Assembly: GCA_002303765.1 (NCBI GenBank)
Contig: DBCB01000057.1
Coordinates: 1 to 8,130, forward strand
DNA: 8,130 nt
From: Planctomycetaceae bacterium UBA969
Lineage (GTDB): Bacteria; Planctomycetota; Planctomycetia; Gemmatales; Gemmataceae
Reading direction: 5' to 3'
Part shown: piece after piece, positions 1 to 7,200 of the stretch
How the letters are laid out: every line of letters starts with the position of its first letter
Numbering within the stretch: the first letter of the stretch is position 1
Notes under the pieces: model-generated
Told to the model about the DNA's origin: nothing
Database searches by the model: none
The model's input: only the letters and a program-made list of their open reading frames with translations
Position numbers and translations under genes: made by a program

Positions 1-2
1 AC

Positions 3-422
3 GATGCCGATTTTTGCGACAAAATCATGGTTGAATTTGGAGTCGATCCGGTACCTGGCCTTATAGTTAATGGACACATCCCAGTTAAAATTGATAAGGG
101 GGAGTCTCCAATAAAGAAAAGTGGTAAAGCCATCACCATTGACGGCGCTTTTTCCCGGGTATACGGCGACCATGGCTACACTCTGATCCTAGAACCCGAA
201 GGTACTTATCTCGCAAAACATTACCATTTCGAATCGGTAGAAGCTGCGGTACGAGATGGCGTCGATATCATTCCTTCTATTTCCGAAGTCAGACACTGGA
301 ATCCGATTCGAAAAGTAGCTCAAACAGAAAGCGGTGAGAACCTCCGCATTAGAATTAAAACCCTTAAAAAACTTATCGTTGCATACCGCAAAAACCTTCT
401 CCAACAGGGACGCTACTCTTAA
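3..422 (+). CDS. fbp: Class III fructose-1,6-bisphosphatase, C-terminal part (5' end outside window)
   Basis: The reading frame is open from the left edge (codons DADFCDKI precede the first ATG at 27), so this is the last 139 residues of a longer protein and not a gene starting at 27. The segment matches from memory the C-terminal end of the Firmicutes-type class III FBPase (FBPase_2, about 640-670 residues in Bacillus). Visible landmarks are NGHIPVK (NGHTPVK in Bacillus, where the His belongs to the metallophosphoesterase-type metal site), KGESPIK, the ITIDGAFSRVY / GYTLI block, and a charged helical tail ending in LIVAYR. Known role of the family: hydrolysis of fructose-1,6-bisphosphate to fructose-6-phosphate plus phosphate in cytosolic gluconeogenesis. 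The loop between SRVY and GYTL appears a few residues shorter than in Bacillus. The stop TAA directly abuts the next gene, suggesting an operon. The N-terminal catalytic part cannot be judged here. Confidence 0.88.
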   Translation, partial: DADFCDKIMVEFGVDPVPGLIVNGHIPVKIDKGESPIKKSGKAITIDGAFSRVYGDHGYTLILEPEGTYLAKHYHFESVEAAVRDGVDIIPSISEVRHWNPIRKVAQTESGENLRIRIKTLKKLIVAYRKNLLQQGRYS

Positions 423-1928
423 ATGCCAATTGAACCCCCCAGGCCAACCTTATTTGAAATCAATACGCGAGTTTATTTAAATGAACTGAGTAAAAAGCTT
501 AACAAAACTGCATCTCTAGATGATGTGCCCGATTCTCTACTGCTTGATCTGGCAAACAAAGGCTTTGATTTTCTCTGGTTTTTGGGGGTCTGGCAAATCG
601 GGCTTGCGGGTAAAAATGTTTCAAGGTCAACAGAAGCCTGGCAACAAAGCTTTCGCAATTGTCTCCCCGATTTAACTCAAGCAGATATCACCGGTTCGCC
701 TTTTGCTATCAAAGGTTATGAAGTTGATTCAAACTTAGGCGGCCCCGAGGCGTTGGCAAGATTACGCAAACGAATGCAGGCGTTTAATCTAAAACTATGT
801 TTAGATTTTGTGCCAAACCATACCGCACTAGATCACCCCTGGGTAGAAACAAATCCTGATTTTTACATGCAAGGCTCAGAAGTGGACCTGCAAGCCCAGC
901 CTGAAAATTACATTAACATCAAATCAAAAAAGGGAGAACAAGTATTCGCCTATGGCAGAGACCCCTACTTTTCTGGTTGGCCTGATACACTGCAACTCAA
1001 CTACTTCAATGCTAAATTTCAAACGGAAATGAAAAGTGTTTTAAAAAAGATCGCCTCTCAATGTGATGCCTTGCGTTGCGATATGGCAATGCTAGTCCTT
1101 TCACATGTCTTCAAAAAAACTTGGGGAATCCGAACAGCACTTGGAAACAATAATCATTCCGAAAACGATTTCTGGCCCTCGGCAATCAATGAAGTTAAAT
1201 CCTTAAGGCCAGAATTCAAATTTATTGCAGAAGCATATTGGGATCTGGAGTGGGAACTTCAACAGCAAGGATTTGATTACACTTACGATAAAAGATTATA
1301 CGACAGGTTAGCCCACGAAAATGCGATGGTAGTAAATTTGCACTTGCAAGCTGACTGGGAATACAGTCAAAAAATGGTACGGTTCCTTGAAAACCATGAT
1401 GAAAAACGAGCTGCTGATGTTTTCTTTACAGAAAAACAATGTGCTGCTGCAGTAATCACTTTCTTTGCCCCGGGCTTGTTGTTTTTCCACGAAGGCCAGT
1501 TCGAAGGCTGGAAAAAGCATGCTTCGGTTCACCTAAACAGGCGCCCGGAAGAAAAAACTTCCGAAGAATTGATGAGTTTTTACACCGCTCTTCTTCTTTC
1601 TCTGAAAAATCCAGAAATTAAAACGAGCGCCTTTCACTTACTGTATGCGAAACAACCTTACGAAAACGATATTTCATTCAAACAGTTTGTATGTGCACTT
1701 CGCATGAGCAAAAACGGAAAAGTAAATCTCGCAGTTGTCAATTATGGGCCCTCCCAGGCACAGTGTTTTTTGCCTCTACCGTTGCCTGAAATCAACAATA
1801 AAACAGTTACGCTTAACGACAAACTAGGCCCAAATAATTACGAACGAGAAGGCAGCAAATTAACCAGTGAAGGTTTATATTTAAACTTGCCACCATGGGG
1901 CTATCACCTATTTGAAATTTCTGTTTAA
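423..1928 (+). CDS. GH13 alpha-amylase-superfamily glycosyl hydrolase/transferase, cytosolic, specificity unknown
   Basis: This 501-residue protein contains all conserved GH13 regions: region I DFVPNH (128-133), region II LRCDMAML (R218, nucleophile D220), region III FIAEAYWD (acid/base E270) and region IV FLENHD (H325, D326). The catalytic triad and the usual His/Arg partners are therefore intact. The protein starts with FEINTRVYL at the first barrel strand. A short domain-B-like insert follows region I (about 134-195, including PYFSGWPDTLQLNY), and residues from about 405 look like the C-terminal beta-sandwich domain. There is no signal peptide, so it should act in the cytoplasm on alpha-glucosidic substrates such as glycogen-derived glucans, maltose- or trehalose-like sugars or sugar phosphates. 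Substrate, and hydrolase versus transferase activity, cannot be decided. The ATG directly follows the phosphatase stop (TAAATG). AGGGA at 406-410 lies 12 nt upstream, rather far for a Shine-Dalgarno site, so translational coupling is likely. It resembles an uncharacterised bacterial GH13 group with the GVRCDMAML-type region II. Confidence 0.92.
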   Translation: MPIEPPRPTLFEINTRVYLNELSKKLNKTASLDDVPDSLLLDLANKGFDFLWFLGVWQIGLAGKNVSRSTEAWQQSFRNCLPDLTQADITGSPFAIKGYEVDSNLGGPEALARLRKRMQAFNLKLCLDFVPNHTALDHPWVETNPDFYMQGSEVDLQAQPENYINIKSKKGEQVFAYGRDPYFSGWPDTLQLNYFNAKFQTEMKSVLKKIASQCDALRCDMAMLVLSHVFKKTWGIRTALGNNNHSENDFWPSAINEVKSLRPEFKFIAEAYWDLEWELQQQGFDYTYDKRLYDRLAHENAMVVNLHLQADWEYSQKMVRFLENHDEKRAADVFFTEKQCAAAVITFFAPGLLFFHEGQFEGWKKHASVHLNRRPEEKTSEELMSFYTALLLSLKNPEIKTSAFHLLYAKQPYENDISFKQFVCALRMSKNGKVNLAVVNYGPSQAQCFLPLPLPEINNKTVTLNDKLGPNNYEREGSKLTSEGLYLNLPPWGYHLFEISV

Positions 1929-1951
1929 CAAAAAATAGAGCTACGAACATA

Positions 1952-2959
1952 ATGAAAAGCTATTTGGTTCAACCTGGTTCTGGCATCGAAAATATGCAAT
2001 TATCAGAAACTGAAAAACCAACTCTTCAGCCAGGAAAAATCTTATTAAAGATGTTAGCTTGGTCTTTGAATTATCGCGATTTACTTGTTGCTGGCGGACA
2101 ATATGGACTCGGACTTCCTTCGCCATTGACTCCAATATCTGATGGTGTAGGCGAAATAATTGAATCCAATACAGAACTAGGCGGGTTTAAAATCGGCCAG
2201 CGCGTTGCACTTTCATTTTTTCCTGATTGGCAAGACGAATCGATAACCGCCCAAAAAACAAAAAAATCACTCGGTGGTACTTCACAAGGATTACTTGCGG
2301 AGTTCATCACTTGTTTACCTTCGGAAATAGTTAGCGTTCCACAATTTCTATCAAATGAAGAGGCGGCAACTTTACCTTGCGCAGCATTAACTGCCTGGAA
2401 TGCATTATTTGAAACAACTACAAATTCCCCCGAAAAGAAAGTCCTAACGATTGGAAGTGGCGGGGTTTCAATTTTCGCCCTTCAATTTGCAAAATCTGCA
2501 GGATATAAAACTGTTGCAGTATCACGAAGTTTGCAACATCTCAACCAGCTTAAAGAACTGGGCCTAGATGAGGGAATTGAATCAAGCAGTAATCCAAAAT
2601 GGGGCGATACTATTCGTAAATCATCTTTTGGTGAAGTTGATCACGCCATTGAACTAGGAGGTGCAAACACTCTTCCCCAATCAATAAAAGCCACCCGAGT
2701 TGGCGGCGAAATCAGCCTTATTGGAGTCTTAGCGGGAAATGAAGCTGAATTTAATCCCCTTCCTATCATTATGAAATCAATAAAATTACAGGGCATTTTT
2801 GTTGGGTCGATTGCGATGTTCAACAGAATGAATTCCTCAATTGAACAAAATAAAATAAAACCTGTTATTGATAAAGTATTTAAATTTGAAAACGCCCATA
2901 GTGCTTTTGCATACATGGCTAAAGGAAATCATTTCGGAAAGATTTGTATCAGTATATGA
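1952..2959 (+). CDS. Zinc-independent medium-chain NAD(P)-dependent oxidoreductase (quinone-oxidoreductase-like MDR)
   Basis: This 335-residue protein has the medium-chain dehydrogenase/reductase layout. A GroES-like N-terminal domain (about 25-130) carries the marker LNYRDLLVAGGQYG (39-52), and a Rossmann domain has the dinucleotide loop GSGGVSIFALQFAKSAG (168-184). A further conserved block, IKATRVGGEISLIG (245-258), follows. The catalytic-zinc Cys of alcohol dehydrogenases is replaced by the N40-Y41-R42-D43 stretch, and the four-Cys structural-zinc loop is absent (no Cys between 86 and 112), so it is a zinc-free reductase. After the second Rossmann strand comes VAVSRS with no acidic residue and a basic R192, which hints at NADPH preference; this is inference. 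The reaction is probably reduction of a quinone, enone or aldehyde, but the substrate is unknown. The gene lies 23 nt after the GH13 gene in the same direction with no obvious Shine-Dalgarno sequence, so it probably shares that transcript. It ends 35 nt from the convergent DUF1559 gene. Confidence 0.9.
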   Translation: MKSYLVQPGSGIENMQLSETEKPTLQPGKILLKMLAWSLNYRDLLVAGGQYGLGLPSPLTPISDGVGEIIESNTELGGFKIGQRVALSFFPDWQDESITAQKTKKSLGGTSQGLLAEFITCLPSEIVSVPQFLSNEEAATLPCAALTAWNALFETTTNSPEKKVLTIGSGGVSIFALQFAKSAGYKTVAVSRSLQHLNQLKELGLDEGIESSSNPKWGDTIRKSSFGEVDHAIELGGANTLPQSIKATRVGGEISLIGVLAGNEAEFNPLPIIMKSIKLQGIFVGSIAMFNRMNSSIEQNKIKPVIDKVFKFENAHSAFAYMAKGNHFGKICISI

Positions 2960-2964
2960 TTTAA

Positions 2965-2980
2965 AGAAATCAAAATTTCT
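2965..2980. terminator. Weak inverted repeat between convergent genes, possible bidirectional terminator
   Basis: A perfect 6-bp inverted repeat AGAAAT-CAAA-ATTTCT sits 5 nt after the reductase stop, inside the 35-nt gap between two converging genes. The position is right for a shared terminator. The stem has only one G-C pair and no clean T-run follows on either strand, so intrinsic termination is doubtful. Confidence 0.25.
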
Positions 2981-2994
2981 AATAACATAACAGT

Positions 2995-4023
2995 TTAATA
3001 ATCTGCAATCACTTGTCCATCATCGCGAATGCTCAACCATTTGAGCACATCATAACTCATGTTATTAGTAAGGTAGGTTACGCTACCATCGCACCGCAAA
3101 ACACCTGCACCGCCGCCAGAGTGAGCAGATTGAATTGGTGTATTCCAACCATAACGAGCAATACCATCATTAAACGAAACCCGTCTTTTTGTACCAATTG
3201 GATGCCGAACGGTAATTAACGATGCGGATTCCGTAGCACCGGTACCAAACACCGGGGGAATATTTGTAGAAGCACCGGTCCAGATGCCTGCTCGCTTCGA
3301 CATACGAATATCAAGTTGGTTTGAAGCCGCACAAGAACCAACACCTGGACTCGAACCCCAATCACCCTGTTCCCCAACCATGATCGTATTTGAAGTCCCG
3401 TCCGTAATATCAGATATGCGAACCTTGCTACCAGGATAAAGTACACCATTCGATGCGGCATACCCACCAGCATTGCAACTAGCTGGATTAGTGGGAGCCA
3501 TATTTGCCACCCGGTTACCTCCTGTTGGATCTGTAAAAACAGTAGAGCTTGTTGAAGCCCCCATAATTCCAACATAATTTCCAACTAATATTTGGACAGT
3601 ACCTGCTGCATCTTCTGGCGTAGCCATCGAAGGCATAGGGCTTGAAGGGCAAACATAAATGGGGACCACCATATTATTGAAAAAGTCTCTATTTGATAAG
3701 TTTCCCGGGTTTGGAGCATAAGTCGCAGCTTTGGGATCCAAAAGATTAAATGCATTGGATTGTTCAACATAAGGCATGATGATGGCAGCCCAGCCGTAAG
3801 TCCAGGTACCCGTTGCTCCGGCAGGGAAGCTTGTAATTGCTGTGTGATATCCATGCATAGCCAAGCCTATTTGCTTAAAATTATTCTGGCATTTCATTCT
3901 TGCCGCAGCTTCACGAACTTTTTGCACAGCAGGCAAAAGCAAACCGATTAAAATAGCAATGATGGCAATAACAACAAGGAGTTCAATAAGTGTAAAAGCT
4001 TGGCGCATTTTATTAGACAACAT
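2995..4023 (-). CDS. DUF1559 (SBP_bac_10) protein with type IV prepilin-like N-terminus
   Basis: This 342-residue protein begins with a classic class III (prepilin) signal: a short basic leader MLSNKMRQA, predicted cleavage A9|F10, mature start FTLIELLVVIAIIAILIGLL with Glu at mature position 5, then one hydrophobic membrane helix (about 11-31). The planctomycete stretch AVQKVREAAARMKCQNN (32-48) follows. Further DUF1559 marks are VCPSSPMP (124-131), DGTSNTIMVGEQGDW (208-222) and the C-terminal HSGGG...CDGSV motif (301-314). In the family the last motif is His-X9-Asp-Gly; here the spacing is X10. The leader residue before the cleavage site is Ala where Gly is usual, which prepilin peptidases can accept. 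Expected fate: membrane-inserted, exposed on the periplasmic side, assembled or anchored as a pseudopilin-like protein. The exact function of the family is not established. GGGAG 7 nt upstream supports this ATG over the internal Met6. The gene follows the large exported protein on the same strand after 189 nt. Confidence 0.96.
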   Translation of the reverse strand: MLSNKMRQAFTLIELLVVIAIIAILIGLLLPAVQKVREAAARMKCQNNFKQIGLAMHGYHTAITSFPAGATGTWTYGWAAIIMPYVEQSNAFNLLDPKAATYAPNPGNLSNRDFFNNMVVPIYVCPSSPMPSMATPEDAAGTVQILVGNYVGIMGASTSSTVFTDPTGGNRVANMAPTNPASCNAGGYAASNGVLYPGSKVRISDITDGTSNTIMVGEQGDWGSSPGVGSCAASNQLDIRMSKRAGIWTGASTNIPPVFGTGATESASLITVRHPIGTKRRVSFNDGIARYGWNTPIQSAHSGGGAGVLRCDGSVTYLTNNMSYDVLKWLSIRDDGQVIADY

Positions 4024-4030
4024 AAAAATT

Positions 4031-4035
4031 CTCCC
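4031..4035 (-). promoter_or_regulatory. Shine-Dalgarno site of the DUF1559 gene
   Basis: On the minus strand GGGAG lies 7 nt before the ATG at 4023. It decides for this start over the in-frame ATG five codons further in, and gives the full basic leader expected of a prepilin. Confidence 0.65.
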
Positions 4036-4056
4036 ATGTGATGAAGAACAATTAAT

Positions 4057-4077
4057 GGCGTGAATTTAGGCGTGAAT
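4057..4077 (-). repeat. Tandem direct repeat ATTCACGCC, possible operator
   Basis: Two exact copies of the 9-mer ATTCACGCC (minus strand; plus-strand GGCGTGAAT at 4057-4065 and 4069-4077) are spaced with a 12-bp period in an otherwise very AT-rich spacer. They lie 34-54 nt upstream of the DUF1559 start codon and overlap the -10 and start-site area of the candidate promoter. This is a plausible binding site for a regulator recognising direct repeats, but chance or slippage duplication is also possible. Confidence 0.35.
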
Positions 4078-4104
4078 GTAAAATCTAAACATAAAAAGAG
4101 TCAA
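4075..4104 (-). promoter_or_regulatory. Candidate sigma-70-type promoter for the DUF1559 gene
   Basis: On the minus strand TTGACT (4099-4104, 5 of 6 to the -35 consensus) is followed after 18 nt by TACATT (4075-4080, 4 of 6 to the -10 consensus). Transcription would start near 4068 and give a leader of about 45 nt with the Shine-Dalgarno site near its end. The spacer is so AT-rich that such matches can occur by chance. Confidence 0.35.
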
Positions 4105-4111
4105 AATCAAG

Positions 4112-4157
4112 AAAAAATATGAATATTTCGTGAAAAATTTTGTCAGCAATAACTGCT
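4112..4157 (-). terminator. Weak hairpins downstream of the large exported-protein gene
   Basis: The 189-nt spacer between the two minus-strand genes contains only weak stems: AGCA-N5-TGCT (4145-4157), and an all-A/T inverted repeat AAATAT-TC-ATATTT (4115-4128) that runs into T6 on the minus strand. Either could end the upstream transcript, but neither has a GC-rich stem, so readthrough into the DUF1559 gene is possible. No open reading frame or RNA gene was recognised in the spacer. Confidence 0.15.
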
Positions 4158-4212
4158 TCTCTTAATGATTAAAGGTAATCACAATTCCTAAATTAAATTT
4201 TCAGACTAGGTG

Positions 4213-7200
4213 TCACTTACTGATTTCATAAATATGCAAAGCTACGGGGGCGTTTCCGTATCCCAATCGCTCGCCACCATACCGCTGGTATAAATCGACG
4301 CCAGAGAAATCATCAACAAAAAAACCATCCTCCGCAATTATGGTTCGGTTCTCAAATAGGACCTTGATTACAGAACCTTTCTTGAGTCCTGCAACCGATA
4401 GCTTGGTTTTAGGCAAATTATCAGGGGATGGACGATCCTCATGTTCGCCAAAAACAACAGACTCGCCCCCATCTGGACTGACTAACACCGTATTAGACCA
4501 CCAGACTCTTCCACCATCATGGGCAAAAGCAACACCATCGATTAATTTTTCTACAGCACCGATTTTATCAATAGGAATTTCAAGTTTGACCCAATCGCCA
4601 GCAGGTGGCAGATTACCCATCGAAGTAGTAGATACAGGCAGAAATTCCTTGGCATAGGGCTCGACCTTGTCGCCCCAACCTAAGAAACCACGGGCATGAC
4701 GATAAAATGTCCGTAAGAACCAAAAGGCTTTTTCATTATTATTTCTCAACGAAGCAAGATCGACTTCGCCATAAGAGGCAGCATAAGTCCAGCGACCATC
4801 TGCTTTAACGAAAGCCATCAAATTTTTTGGTGTTGCCTTGGCATCCAATTTAACCCAGGTAACAAGTTTGCTACCTTTGGCCCATTTTTGAGGATGGGCA
4901 AGATATTGAACCCCATGTGGCACCCAAGAAAGAGAATCTGGTTCGCCACCCGGGGCATGATATCCATCTGATTCATCCCGAAAAATATGCGGGTCAGCAG
5001 TAACGCGCGACTTTCCAACGGGGGACTGTTCCAAGGATTGCCTGTAATTTCCAAAAGTTAAGCCATGAGTAGAGGCAGCAATTAAAAGAGTTTTATCCCC
5101 TTTCTGGCGAACCATGTTTTCAAGTTGGGGAGAAATCGAAATAGCGGGCGTTTTTTCATGGGAATAAATAAAAGGGTGGAGATGTCGGACTTCGGCCTGC
5201 AAGCCGCGGAAAACCGAAGGATCTCCGGGTCCATGGGCAACTTGCCAACCCCTGGCGCCTCGCATTAACTCAACATAAACATGATACCTCCAGCGTTCAT
5301 ACGGAACACTTTCATACATTTGAGGACGAAGCCAAATAGTTTTTTTCTGACCTTCAATCAAAGGTTTCAAATCGGTGTGAAGAGGTGCGGGGTACCAAGG
5401 TTCGGTTTCAGGATCAAAAACATCAAAAAAGGTAGCGCGCTCCAATTCAAGACGGTTCCAATAACCGCCGTGCCCAACCATGACTGGTTTTCCAGTTGCC
5501 TGCCTAAGCAAATCTACATCAGCTTTAACATCATCAATCTGTTTTTGAGTCATCGGTGTAAAATAAGCAAAAGTTTCTTCAGGCCCAGGAGAAACAGAAG
5601 CCACCATAGGCGCAGTCCGAAGATACTTTAAATGATCTGCAGGCCAAGGCTTTGCTTTCGGGGGCATAAAGGCCGTAGAAGTATACAACCCTTGCTTCCA
5701 TAATGCTTCTAGCTGTAGTTGAGTATAAAACTTAGGTATTTCAACATGGCGTTCGCAATTAGTATCCCACAATTCTCTGGATTTAAGATTGCCACCATAT
5801 CTGTCGTAAAGCCCCCAAGGTTTTAAATTCGACAAATCGTAATACTTTCCAGAATCTGCGGGGCCATCATAAACAGGGTTATGGCCATACGCGACGCCCC
5901 AAGGCATCCAGGGTTTTCCATTGATTAAGAAATCCCCAAACTCATTTATTTTGGCTGATTCAATCGCAGGTTGCGGAGCATCATGAGCAAGCCTGCAAAA
6001 AGAACTAGAATCAACAGTCCAAGAAGGCTTTCCATCTAAAGTGATAGCGCTCGCCCGAACGATCCAGTTGCGTTGTGGATTATCAAATGGCTGAAGTGGA
6101 AGAAACGAAACATCTAAATCAGTTATAAGCATATTGCGAAGATCATCGAGAACGCCAAACGGGATTTTAGATCGTTGTTTCAATATCGCATCAGGGTTGG
6201 CAGGAAGGGTGAAAGATTTAAGAACCTTCCCAGAAACTTTTTCAATAACATCAAGCTTAAGCTCTTTAATTCGAGTCATTTCAGAATTTGTCAGGCCAAA
6301 ATTAACTCTTACAAATTGTTTTTGGGTCGGTTGCATATAGAGGGACCCAAGCTCTAGATCAATCGGTACAGTCCAAGTCGAAACAGAATGACTTGATGAT
6401 GCAATAACGACTTTTTTGGCATCTAAAAGTGACAGAACAAAGGGCTTTTCGTGATACGCCTTACCTACATCTGAAAGGTTATAAGCTATGCTAACAGGAG
6501 CAGCTTTGATTTTACCAACACGAATAGGGCTACTAATAATGGGGGCAGTTTCAGTACCATCGGCCCACTGCATTTGTAGATAGAAATCAGCATCTGGACC
6601 GAGATTTTTGATTTGGGCTGTTATATGGTTAATACCTAAAAGTTGTTCTCCAAGATCAAGGTTTGAAAGATGTGCAGCTATCGAAACTGGGGTTTTAGAA
6701 ATCGGAACCAAACCTCTTGAAGAGAGATCTTGTGCAGAACTTTCAGGCTCAAACACTTTTACATCATCCCACCAGACAACGCCCAAAGCGTTTTGCTGGG
6801 GTTGATGGCCGGTTCCCCCCAAGGTGTAGCCATTCATCCCTCGAGCGCAAAGTTTTAAGCGAATGGATTTTAGAGGAGCAGAAGAAGAAAAAACCTGTCG
6901 AATCTGGCGCCAATCCGAATTACCAAAAGAGAGGGGATTCTTATGAATGAAATTAAAACCGTTAAGTCTTTGTCCATTTTCGTCTTCTGCATCTAGCTGC
7001 AACATGCACAATTGGTGGGTTTTAATCCAAGCCGAAACCTCTACCAAGCGGGGTTCTTTTTGATTTAAAGCAATGGGTTCGCTGATGACGCAAGTTTCAT
7101 CGCCGGTGGGAACATTCATTTGTAAACAAGACTTGCCAGAATAGGGTGCAAGATGATCAACCGTAACGGTTCCGCGATTATCCGAGTTACTATTGTGCCA

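Noticed and set aside
27..422. Treating the ATG at 27 as a complete small gene
   Set aside because: The frame is open to the left edge and the residues before this Met continue the class III FBPase similarity, so it is an internal Met of a truncated gene.
3216..3854. Two minus-strand open frames meeting end to end (122 and 89 codons) inside the DUF1559 gene
   Set aside because: They lie in another frame of a clearly recognised DUF1559 gene, have no family resemblance, and their length is explained by the codon pattern of the real gene.
4162..4172. Small palindrome TTAAT-G-ATTAA in the intergenic spacer
   Set aside because: It has five A/T-only arm positions in a very AT-rich stretch, which is expected by chance.
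5281..5631. Plus-strand open frame of 116 codons antisense to the large exported-protein gene
   Set aside because: No recognisable domain, no convincing Shine-Dalgarno site, and it is fully antisense to a long, well-supported coding region, as are the shorter plus-strand frames at 4340-4657, 6608-6805 and 6717-6950.
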